A stretch of 64,000 nt of DNA from Bacteroidales bacterium. GTDB taxonomy: Bacteria; Bacteroidota; Bacteroidia; Bacteroidales; F082. Positions within the stretch are counted from its first letter, which is position 1. The number at the start of each line of letters is the position of its first letter. Both the position numbers and the translations under genes were made by a program. Positions 46,081-53,091 of this stretch are shown here, one piece after another. Below the pieces are notes generated by a model. It had not been told where the DNA came from and made no database searches. It saw only the letters and a list, made by a program, of their open reading frames with translations. The stretch spans positions 1 through 64,000 of the forward strand of contig JACFNF010000004.1 in NCBI GenBank assembly GCA_019454985.1. The letters are read 5' to 3'.

Positions 46081-46109
46081 GTTGCCTTTGCACAATTTTT
46101 AATTCAGCT

Positions 46110-46140
46110 AAAAACGCCTGTTATAAAAACAGGCGTTTTT
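46110..46140 (+). terminator. Terminator after the small T9SS cargo gene
   Basis: Arms AAAAACGCCTGTT (46110-46122) and AACAGGCGTTTTT (46128-46140) with a five-base loop, followed by CTTTTT. Confidence 0.92.
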
Positions 46141-46276
46141 CTTTTTAAGAAAGTTATCATCTAAAGCATAGCCAAAAAATGATATTTTCAACAAATTTTA
46201 GTCGCTTGATTTTCAATTTGAAATGATGCAAAACACATTCATCCAACAGAATTTGCCTTTCGGAAGGTTTGATTTT

Positions 46277-46309
46277 TTTGCTATTGTCAGTTAAAATATT
46301 TTACCTTTG
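46277..46309 (+). promoter_or_regulatory. Promoter of the carboxyltransferase/biotin carrier operon
   Basis: TTTG (46277-46280), 21 bp and TACCTTTG (46302-46309) fit the Bacteroidota consensus with a slightly long spacer. Transcription would start near 46316. This excludes the ATG at 46312 and the GTG at 46309 as start codons and supports the ATG at 46426, with a leader of about 110 nt. Confidence 0.65.
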
Positions 46310-46317
46310 TGATGGGA

Positions 46318-46390
46318 CAATATGTGTTCTTTGAAAACAAACAAACGTATTGCATTGATTTTCAACCGGGACAAAGTCCATCACATATTG
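46318..46390 (+). repeat. Inverted repeat in the leader of the carboxyltransferase mRNA
   Basis: CAATATGTG (46318-46326) and CACATATTG (46382-46390) are exact complements. The second arm is followed by C and six T residues. The first arm lies at the very 5' end of the predicted transcript. The stem is AT-rich and has a 55-base loop, so it may be chance; it could also form a leader structure that affects the yield of full transcripts. Confidence 0.35.
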
Positions 46391-46425
46391 CTTTTTTGCA
46401 CAACACAGAACTAAATCATCCTTTT

Positions 46426-47973
46426 ATGGGCATTAAACAGAAAACTAGTGATTTGCAGCGGCGCATGCGCGATGCACTCATGGGTGGAGGTGAACAAGCC
46501 ATCGAAAAACAAAAATCAATTGGCAAGCTCACAGCTCGTGAGCGCATCATCACCCTACTCGATCCAAAATCATTTCATGAGTATGATCTTTTTGTAGAGC
46601 ATGCGGCCAAAGATTTTGACATGGATAAGAAATACCTTCCGGGCGATGGAGTTATCACCGGCACAGGTACAGTAAGTGGTCATCCGGTTTGCATTTATGC
46701 ACAAGATTTTACAGTTGCCGGAGGCTCTCTGGGTTGGATGCACGCAAAGAAGATTACAAAGATTATGGATCACGCCATGAAGCTCAAAGTGCCAATCATT
46801 GGCATCAACGACTCTGGCGGTGCGCGTATTCAGGAAGGAGTTAACTCATTAGCCGGCTATGGTGAGATTTTCTACCGCAACACTCAGGCCTCCGGAGTCA
46901 TCCCTCAGATTTCGGTTATTCTCGGCCCTTGTGCCGGCGGTGCAGTTTATTCACCTGCTTTGACCGATTTTGTTTTTGTAGTTGAAAACATTTCCAAGAT
47001 GTTCATCACCGGGCCGGAAGTGATCAAAACCGTTCTGGGTGAGGAAATTTCGATGGAAGAACTTGGCGGAGCGCGTATCCATTCCGAAATAACGGGGAAT
47101 GCCCATTTTTACGCCAAAAGCGAAGAGGAATGTTTCGAACAAATCAAACAATTAGTAAGCTACATTCCGTGGAACAACATGAAAAAGGCCGAGCGTTTTC
47201 CGAAAAAGGCCCCAAAAACCCGCGAATATAAAATTGACAACATTCTGCCTTCCGACCCACGTATGCCTTATGATGTGCGTCACATCATCAAAGCCATCTC
47301 TGATAATTCGGATTTTCTTGAAGTTCAGGAGCTTTTTGCTACCAATATCGTCGTTGGATTTGGTCGCATCAATGGCGATACGGTTGGTTTTGTAGCCAAC
47401 CAGCCAATGGTTTTGGCCGGCGTCCTCGATGTTGATTCGTCTGACAAAGCAGCCCGTTTCATCCGTTATTGCGATGCGTTCAACATCCCTTTGGTCACTT
47501 TGGTTGACCTTCCGGGTTATCTTCCGGGCATTGACCAGGAACATGCCGGCGTGATCCGTCATGGGGCCAAAGTGCTTTATGCTTACTCCGAAGCCACTGT
47601 TCCAAAGATCACTGTGATCATGCGCAAAGCATACGGCGGGGGCTATATTGCCATGTGTTCGCACCATTTGAGAGCTGACTTTGTATTTGCCTGGCCAACA
47701 GCCGAGATCGCCGTTATGGGACCCGAAGGCGCTGCCAATATCATCTTCAGAAAAGAGATTATGAGTGCCGAAAATCCGGAAGAAATGCGCAAACAAAAGG
47801 TTGAGGAATATAAAAACAAGTTCGCCAATCCCTTTGTAGCTGCTGCTTACGGTTATGTTGACGGAGTTATCGAACCCTCCGAAACCCGCCGAATGTTGAT
47901 GCATTCGCTCGAAATCTCAAAAGACAAGATGGTGGAAGTTCCCATGAAAAAACATGGCATCCCTCCATTTTAA
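46426..47973 (+). CDS. Acyl-CoA carboxylase carboxyltransferase subunit (PccB/MmdA-like)
   Basis: A 515-residue biotin-dependent carboxyltransferase. The start at 46426 (MGIKQKTSDLQRRMRDALMGGG, quoted by position) matches the usual N-terminus and length of about 515; upstream in-frame ATG and GTG codons lie at the transcript start. The two crotonase-fold halves show GITGTG-like GVITGTGTVSG near 75, GGARIQEGVNSLAGYG near 120-135, the GPCAGGAVYSPALTDF block near 165, and AYGGGYIAMCSHHL with AEIAVMGPEGAANI near 400-430. It transfers carboxyl from biotin to propionyl-CoA or decarboxylates methylmalonyl-CoA. The carrier gene follows 64 bp later. No biotin carboxylase subunit is present here. Confidence 0.94.
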   Translation: MGIKQKTSDLQRRMRDALMGGGEQAIEKQKSIGKLTARERIITLLDPKSFHEYDLFVEHAAKDFDMDKKYLPGDGVITGTGTVSGHPVCIYAQDFTVAGGSLGWMHAKKITKIMDHAMKLKVPIIGINDSGGARIQEGVNSLAGYGEIFYRNTQASGVIPQISVILGPCAGGAVYSPALTDFVFVVENISKMFITGPEVIKTVLGEEISMEELGGARIHSEITGNAHFYAKSEEECFEQIKQLVSYIPWNNMKKAERFPKKAPKTREYKIDNILPSDPRMPYDVRHIIKAISDNSDFLEVQELFATNIVVGFGRINGDTVGFVANQPMVLAGVLDVDSSDKAARFIRYCDAFNIPLVTLVDLPGYLPGIDQEHAGVIRHGAKVLYAYSEATVPKITVIMRKAYGGGYIAMCSHHLRADFVFAWPTAEIAVMGPEGAANIIFRKEIMSAENPEEMRKQKVEEYKNKFANPFVAAAYGYVDGVIEPSETRRMLMHSLEISKDKMVEVPMKKHGIPPF

Positions 47974-48037
47974 ACGATCACTTTCTGAACCTTAATTACA
48001 TTTTTTCAGAGTTTTATAACCCGTAACACAACATTTC

Positions 48038-48391
48038 ATGTCGAAAAACAGACCCCCGAAAAAAGAAAAGGCGAAAAATGAAGAACCCGGTTTTGAGAAG
48101 TTAGTGGTTGACGACTTTGAATATCAAACCCTTTACACAAAAAAATACGCCGGGAATAAAAAATATCAACCATCTGATCCCCGGCTCTTAACAGCGTTTA
48201 TTCCGGGTCTCATCACCGATATTTTCGTTCAGCCGGGTCAGGAGGTGAAGAAAGGTGAACTGATGGCGGTGCTCGAAGCCATGAAAATGCTCAATGAGAT
48301 TTGTGCGCCATTCGATGGAAAGGTAAAAACCATTCACGTTGAGAAAGGCATAAAAGTAATTAAAAATCAATTGATTATTGAACTTGAGTAA
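48038..48391 (+). CDS. Biotin carboxyl carrier protein
   Basis: A 117-residue protein ending in a biotinyl domain. The attachment motif EAMKML places biotin on Lys83, and the flanking PGLITDIFVQPGQEVKKGEL and VEKGIKVIKNQLIIELE strands complete the flattened barrel. The first 50 residues are lysine-rich and unstructured in appearance. It carries carboxyl between partner subunits of the enzyme encoded upstream; in methylmalonyl-CoA decarboxylases and in split carboxylases this carrier is a separate protein. Its 3' end overlaps the convergent engB gene by 17 bp, so there is no room for a terminator between them. Confidence 0.93.
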   Translation: MSKNRPPKKEKAKNEEPGFEKLVVDDFEYQTLYTKKYAGNKKYQPSDPRLLTAFIPGLITDIFVQPGQEVKKGELMAVLEAMKMLNEICAPFDGKVKTIHVEKGIKVIKNQLIIELE

Positions 48392-48992
48392 GTTTGCCGA
48401 AAAGATCATTATGAGTTTCAACAAAGCTCAGAATTTCTTCGCGGCCACGACCCAACTCTGATGAACTCAGAATAATTTCAGGAAGCTCTTCCCACTGCTG
48501 GAGGAGCTTCTTTTTATAGGCAGACACCATCTGATCGAGCCTTGTCGAGCCAAGTTTGTCGGTTTTGGTAAAAACAATCACAAAAGGCAACTCCATAATG
48601 GCCATCCACTCCATCATTTGAAGGTCAGAAGCCTGAGGTTCAATACGCGAATCTACCAGAATGAAAGTACAAACTAAGTTTTTTCGGCCATGCAGGTATT
48701 GTTCCATCAATTTTTGCCATTGCATTCTGGCCTCTCTTGACCTGCGTGCATATCCATAGCCGGGTAAATCAACCAAATACCAGGAATCATTGATATTGAA
48801 ATGGTTAATGGTGATGGTTTTCCCTGGTTTGGCCGAGGTTTTAGCCAATCCTTTCCGGTTGCAGATCATATTGATGAGTGACGACTTACCAACATTCGAT
48901 CGTCCGACGAAGGCATATTCAGGCTTTGTCGGCAAAGGAAGTTTTTCGAACTTAGAGCTGCTGATTACAAAATCGGCCGTTTGGATAATCAT
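48375..48992 (-). CDS. engB: GTP-binding protein EngB (YsxC/YihA)
   Basis: A 205-residue TRAFAC GTPase required for large ribosomal subunit assembly. G1 is GRSNVGKSS at residues 30-38, G2 lies in the KPGKT segment near 57, G3 is DLPGYGYA near 75, and G4 is TKTDKLG near 145. It starts in the 4-bp overlap (ATGA) with the upstream glsB-like gene, so it is in the same transcript. The 3' end overlaps the convergent biotin carrier gene by 17 bp. Confidence 0.95.
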   Translation of the reverse strand: MIIQTADFVISSSKFEKLPLPTKPEYAFVGRSNVGKSSLINMICNRKGLAKTSAKPGKTITINHFNINDSWYLVDLPGYGYARRSREARMQWQKLMEQYLHGRKNLVCTFILVDSRIEPQASDLQMMEWMAIMELPFVIVFTKTDKLGSTRLDQMVSAYKKKLLQQWEELPEIILSSSELGRGREEILSFVETHNDLFGKLTQVQ

Positions 48993-49939
48993 AAAAGATG
49001 TTTTGGTACCTCGCCTTTGATATAACTGTAAATATAGCGTTCTCTTTTTGCAGCATGGATATCATTGATCGTTACCATAATACCTGTTTCTTCCACATCG
49101 CCAAAAGAAGCATTGAGAGCCGTTCCAAATGTCCGCATGGTGGACGAAAGATTCATATAAGCATTAAACAAGGGCGGCACAGCTTCATTATAGTTTCTGA
49201 CCAGATGTACAAGATGCTTAAAATCTGCTTCATATGATCCACCTTGAAATGACTCTCTCAACAAAGCTTCATCGGTTTTATAGAGCAACGGAGAATGTGG
49301 TCGGACCAATTGGTCTTTATCCGGAAAATAGAGATTGAAAAAATAGAGGATAAGGTCGCGGGCATGCGGTTCGAAATGGCCATACATGGTTACTTTACCA
49401 AAGAAATATTTTGCCTTGGGATATTCTACCACGATTCCACCAAGCCCATCCCACAGATTATCAAGCGAATACATTCCTTTGCGAATATTCTTGGTCGGTT
49501 GATATTCGGGTTGCACAAATGAACGTCCCAACTCAATGGTATATGGGAGATAATCTTTAGCAAATTTCTCGCTATAGTTAAAAAGTTTGGCCGTTGGGGT
49601 ATGAACCTGAAAACACTCATCCACTTTCAGAATACTACAATCCACAAAACGGTACCCTCCTACAATTTCTTCTAATTCCGGATTCCAGACAATGAGTTGC
49701 AAAAATCCGCCTTCACCAAAGTCATAATCATCCACATCAATGGTTTTACCTGTTCCACCACCGGCCTCACGAAACGAGATTTCCCGTAGTCTTCCCACTT
49801 CGTTCATCAGATGCGGGGCTTCATCGCCTTTGAAAATATACAGCTCTTTGTTTCCATTCACCGTATTCCGTAAAAAACGTTCGCGCGTCAGTTCGCTTTT
49901 CAGCAGGTTGCGATCAACCGCATCCATTAGTGGTTCCAT
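48989..49939 (-). CDS. GNAT-fold N-acyltransferase, glycine-lipid GlsB-like
   Basis: A 316-residue acyltransferase of the GNAT/hemolysin-like class. Features include GGGTGKTIDVDDYDFGEGGFLQLIVWNPE (about residues 60-88, quoted by position), the IVGGYRF strand near 92-98, the YTIELGRSFVQPEYQ motif near 132-146 and YFFGKVTMYGHFEPHARDLI near 178. It matches Bacteroides GlsB (BT_3459 type), which N-acylates glycine with a 3-hydroxy fatty acid in glycine lipid synthesis. The PlsC-like partner gene lies 13 bp upstream, as in Bacteroides, supporting the assignment. It overlaps engB by 4 bp. Function is inferred from homology and neighbourhood. Confidence 0.85.
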   Translation of the reverse strand: MEPLMDAVDRNLLKSELTRERFLRNTVNGNKELYIFKGDEAPHLMNEVGRLREISFREAGGGTGKTIDVDDYDFGEGGFLQLIVWNPELEEIVGGYRFVDCSILKVDECFQVHTPTAKLFNYSEKFAKDYLPYTIELGRSFVQPEYQPTKNIRKGMYSLDNLWDGLGGIVVEYPKAKYFFGKVTMYGHFEPHARDLILYFFNLYFPDKDQLVRPHSPLLYKTDEALLRESFQGGSYEADFKHLVHLVRNYNEAVPPLFNAYMNLSSTMRTFGTALNASFGDVEETGIMVTINDIHAAKRERYIYSYIKGEVPKHLL

Positions 49940-49952
49940 TCAGTTTGTGTTT

Positions 49953-50840
49953 CTATGAGTGAAGTAGTTGAAAATATTCTAATTGCGGGTCAAACACGGC
50001 ATCAGGGTTTTCTCCTAGATAATATGAAAAACCGCGGAGTTTCTCTGCCCATTGCACGTCAGTAAAGCGTTTATCGAAAACAGTGTATGGGATTGGTTTC
50101 CCAAAAGTGATGGTAATACTTTTCCCCTTTTGTTTGAAAAACTCATCGGGAAGATAAAGCATTTCAATGTTAGCCTTGATACCCAGCGCCTTGCGAAAAT
50201 TGGAAAGGTTATAGAAAAAAGCAGAATTCCGGCCGTTGATATGGGTAGGTATTATATCACGCTTAAAAGCTCTGGCTTTCGACAGAAATGTTTTCTTCCA
50301 GTCGAGATCGCGGATGATTCCATTGCGTTTACGCGACACGAGGCCGAAAGGGAAATAACAAACCACCGCATCGCTTTCAAATGTCTGGTTGAGGATACGG
50401 ATATTATCGGCATTGCTTCCATGTTTGTTGATTGGGACAAATAACGGTTGGAGATTGGTAAGGTAAAGCAGAATGTCGTTCACGGGAAACTGTATTTCGG
50501 GCTTCACTTTCCCAATCACATGCATCAGCACAATGCCGTCGAGGCCTCCGAGCGGATGGTTGCTTGCCACCACAATTCGTTGTGTCAGCTGAATATTTTC
50601 GATTCCAATCACATCAATTTCAGGTCGAAACTCCTCAATAATCGCCTGAACAAAATCAAGTCCCACTTTTTCACCTTCACGTTGCATGAAGTCATTGATT
50701 TCGTCCTGATGTATCGTTCGTTTCAGATAGCGTAACAGAAACCCGGGCAATATTTTTAAGAGGGCCGGATTTTTACCGGCAATGACTTTTTCAACATCAA
50801 CTGCCCGTTTTTCAGGCGGAATTTCCACGTTTTGCGACAT
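49953..50840 (-). CDS. PlsC-like O-acyltransferase, glycine-lipid GlsA-like
   Basis: A 295-residue membrane-associated acyltransferase. The acyltransferase motif I is NHPLGGLD (Asn94-Asp101), so the His-Asp spacing is HX5D rather than the usual HX4D. Motif III, normally FPEGTRS, reads FPFGLVSR at 163-170. It probably adds the second acyl chain to N-acyl glycine, as GlsA does in Bacteroides. The gene is the first of the unit glsA-glsB-engB, and its start follows a 492-bp region without a gene. The divergent motifs fit the lysolipid O-acyltransferase branch of the family rather than glycerolphosphate acyltransferases. Confidence 0.85.
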   Translation of the reverse strand: MSQNVEIPPEKRAVDVEKVIAGKNPALLKILPGFLLRYLKRTIHQDEINDFMQREGEKVGLDFVQAIIEEFRPEIDVIGIENIQLTQRIVVASNHPLGGLDGIVLMHVIGKVKPEIQFPVNDILLYLTNLQPLFVPINKHGSNADNIRILNQTFESDAVVCYFPFGLVSRKRNGIIRDLDWKKTFLSKARAFKRDIIPTHINGRNSAFFYNLSNFRKALGIKANIEMLYLPDEFFKQKGKSITITFGKPIPYTVFDKRFTDVQWAEKLRGFSYYLGENPDAVFDPQLEYFQLLHS

Positions 50841-51265
50841 GGTAACGGTAATTTTTTAGGACACAAATGTAACCAAAATCCATTTCAGGGTGCAAGAGCT
50901 TTTTTATAATGGTTTTTCAGAAAAAATGAAGGAGACTTTTTCATCATAGCAACAATTTTTTTGTGACAATCCCACTATTTCTTGGTGTTTAAGAACAAAA
51001 ATTAACACAAAGGGAGCTATGTGGGTATATAGAATCTACCGAAATGAAAAACCATTTTTGAATTTTGTGTCAAAGTTCAATGTGTTTGGTGGTTAAAAAT
51101 ACAAACCCAACTTCATTCCTCAGTAAACCATCAAAGCCAAAAAACCCATTTTAAGCCATCTCATAAGTTGTTAATAACTTTTTTAAGCATTAAACACATT
51201 GATTTCGTGATACTTATAGTCAATCCGCTTCTTTTTTTACTCAAAAACGTAACCTTCATATACAA
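50841..51265. other. Gene-free stretch with degenerate repeat-like sequence and a 25-codon reading frame
   Basis: Between the glsA-like gene and the MraZ boxes there is no recognisable gene. The segment from about 50985 to 51100 contains scrambled TTTGTG, ACACAAAG and GTGGTTAAAA strings like degenerate copies of an intergenic repeat. It holds an ATG at 51019 preceded by AAAGGGAG and followed by 25 codons to a TAA at 51094, which could be chance. The rest is AT-rich with TTGTTAATAAC near 51168. Promoters for both flanking units probably lie here. Confidence 0.4.
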
Positions 51266-51292
51266 AAAGTGGTAAAAAGTGGTGAATTGTGG
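51266..51292 (+). promoter_or_regulatory. Triple MraZ binding box
   Basis: Three heptamers AAAGTGG (51266), AAAGTGG (51276) and ATTGTGG (51286) repeat with an exact 10-bp period, the spacing of known MraZ boxes (AAAGTG[T/G] with 3-bp gaps). They lie 41 bp upstream of mraZ and 13 bp before a TATTTTTA (51305-51312) that may be the -7 element, so MraZ bound here would repress its own operon. Confidence 0.85.
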
Positions 51293-51332
51293 TAAAAAAT
51301 GCAGTATTTTTACAACCTAAAAGAGCCCTTTT

Positions 51333-51791
51333 TTGAACTATCCGATTGGAGAATATCAGTGTAAGCTCGACGCCAAAGGCCGTTTGATGATTTCAGCCGA
51401 TTTTCAGGAGCAGCTTGGAGATCAGTTGAAACAGGGTTTTGTGATCCGGCCCGGCCTTTTCAGCAAGTGCATTGAGTTATACACCATGAACGATTGGATG
51501 GCAACCCAACAAAAGCTCAAAGGACTCAGCCAGTTTGTGAAAGCCAATGTTGACATTATGCGTAAGTATAATGCCGGTGCACGAATGGTAAAGCTTGATG
51601 CGAGCGGCCGGCTTCAGGTGCCCAAACACTTGGTTGACGAAATTGGGTTGAAAAAAGACGTCGTTATCAACTCATTGCCAGGCTATATGGAGATTTGGGA
51701 TAAAGACGCTTACCGGAAAGAGCTGGACCAGTTGGATCAGGAGACCCTCGAAAAAATGCTCGAAGAAAAATTAGGTGGTAACAATCTGTAA
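51333..51791 (+). CDS. mraZ: Transcriptional regulator MraZ
   Basis: A 152-residue protein with two AbrB/SpoVT-type half domains, each with a DAKGRL or DASGRL signature (residues 13-18 and 88-93). The start is a TTG at 51333, giving NYPIGEYQCKLDAKGR, the normal N-terminus; no ATG or GTG is available. MraZ forms large rings and represses the dcw promoter through GTGG repeats, which lie just upstream at 51266-51292. First gene of the division and cell-wall operon. Confidence 0.95.
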   Translation: MNYPIGEYQCKLDAKGRLMISADFQEQLGDQLKQGFVIRPGLFSKCIELYTMNDWMATQQKLKGLSQFVKANVDIMRKYNAGARMVKLDASGRLQVPKHLVDEIGLKKDVVINSLPGYMEIWDKDAYRKELDQLDQETLEKMLEEKLGGNNL

Positions 51792-51805
51792 GTCAGCGCA
51801 AATCT

Positions 51806-52699
51806 ATGTATCACAATCCGGTTCTTTTGCACGAAAGTGTTGAAGGCTTGAACCTTCGTGAGGGCGGCATTTATGTAGATGTCACTTTTGGCGGAGGCGG
51901 TCACTCGCGCGAAATCCTGCGCCGACTCAAAGGGGGCCGTCTTGTGGCATTTGATCAGGATAAGGATGCTGCCAACAACACACCGGATGATACCCGTTTT
52001 CATTTTGTTCCTCACAACTTTAAATATCTGAAGAACTTTCTTCAACTACTTCAGCTTCAGGAGGTAGATGGTATCCTGGCCGATCTTGGTGTATCATCGC
52101 ACCAGTTCGATGAGCCTTCCCGCGGATTTTCAACGCGTTTTGACAGCAGCTTGGACATGCGTATGGATCAAAACAACCCTGTGGAGGCATCACAAATTCT
52201 TCAAAACTACTCACAGGCTGAGCTCAGTCAGCTTTTCACGGTCTATGGCGAGCTTCCGCAAGCCAACCGCATGGCACAAGCCATAGTGGAAGCCAGAAAG
52301 ATTTCTCCAATTAACACTACACTGCAGCTCAAAGAAGTGGTAAGCAAATTTCTCCCCTTTGGGAAAGAAAACAAAACCCTTGCACAGCTTTTCCAGGCTT
52401 TACGCATCGAGGTGAATCAGGAGTTAGAGGCATTGGAATCCATGCTGGTGCAAAGCGCTCAGGTATTGAGGTCGGGCGGACGCTTGGTGGTGATTTCGTA
52501 TCACTCATTGGAAGACCGGTTGGTCAAAAATTTTATGAAATCGGGGAATGTCAACGGAGAGGTTGAAAAGGATTTCTTTGGCAACAACCTTTCGCCTTTC
52601 AAACTCATATGCCGTAAACCGATCACAGCCGGTGAAACTGAGTTACAGGCAAACCCTAGGGCAAGAAGCGCCAGATTACGCATTGCTGAAAAAAGGTAA
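51806..52699 (+). CDS. rsmH: 16S rRNA (cytosine(1402)-N(4))-methyltransferase
   Basis: A 297-residue RsmH (MraW) that methylates C1402 of 16S rRNA. The N-terminal NPVLLHESVEGLNLREGGIYVDVTFGGGGHS (residues 4-34, quoted by position), the GILADLGVSSHQFDEPSRGFS segment near 84 and FQALRIEVNQELEALE near 194 are family signatures. Normal length. It begins 14 bp after mraZ and ends 2 bp before the ftsL-like gene, in the dcw operon. Confidence 0.97.
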   Translation: MYHNPVLLHESVEGLNLREGGIYVDVTFGGGGHSREILRRLKGGRLVAFDQDKDAANNTPDDTRFHFVPHNFKYLKNFLQLLQLQEVDGILADLGVSSHQFDEPSRGFSTRFDSSLDMRMDQNNPVEASQILQNYSQAELSQLFTVYGELPQANRMAQAIVEARKISPINTTLQLKEVVSKFLPFGKENKTLAQLFQALRIEVNQELEALESMLVQSAQVLRSGGRLVVISYHSLEDRLVKNFMKSGNVNGEVEKDFFGNNLSPFKLICRKPITAGETELQANPRARSARLRIAEKR

Positions 52700-52701
52700 T
52701 C

Positions 52702-53091
52702 ATGAGTACGCCCGAGGTCATAGAACAGCAGCCCAAAAACGGACAGATGAAGAAAAAGCCGTCTTTCTTCCTCAAAATATTTCATGATATTCTGGGAGGC
52801 GAATTTTTGGCTCATCAATGGAGCAGCCGGCAGGCTCCGTTCCTACTGTTTATTGCAGGCCTTTGTTTCCTGTATATCGCCAACATCTACTATACGGAAA
52901 GAATGATCCGGCAAATTGACAAAACACATCGCGAGATCAAAGAGTTACAGTTTGAATATACCTACGGTAAATCGTCCGTGCTTTTTGAAAGCAAACAGAC
53001 AGAGCTTGCGCGAAAGCTAAAAAATCGCGGCTTGAAAGAATCGGTTGATCCGGTTGTGAAAATTGTATTATCTCAAAAAAGCAAGCCATGA
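52702..53091 (+). CDS. ftsL: FtsL-like bitopic division protein
   Basis: A 129-residue protein with a cytoplasmic N-terminus rich in Lys, one transmembrane helix at about residues 48-66 (FLLFIAGLCFLYIANIYY) and a coiled-coil-like periplasmic part (DKTHREIKELQFEYTYGKSSVLFESKQ, quoted by position). This layout and the place between rsmH and the PBP gene are typical of FtsL in Bacteroidota, where sequence similarity is low. It would form a complex with FtsQ and stabilise FtsW/FtsI at the septum. The stop overlaps the start of the next gene by 4 bp. Confidence 0.85.
   Translation: MSTPEVIEQQPKNGQMKKKPSFFLKIFHDILGGEFLAHQWSSRQAPFLLFIAGLCFLYIANIYYTERMIRQIDKTHREIKELQFEYTYGKSSVLFESKQTELARKLKNRGLKESVDPVVKIVLSQKSKP

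Noticed and set aside
46312..46425. N-terminal extension of the carboxyltransferase from ATG 46312
   Set aside because: The predicted promoter places the transcript start at about 46316, and the extension has no family similarity; ATG 46426 gives the normal length.
47152..47904. 250-codon open frame on the minus strand
   Set aside because: Antisense shadow of the highly conserved carboxyltransferase gene; the composition is that of a complement frame.
51019..51096. 25-codon reading frame with a purine-rich site upstream
   Set aside because: Too short to support without conservation data and embedded in repeat-like sequence; kept only as a note in the gene-free region.
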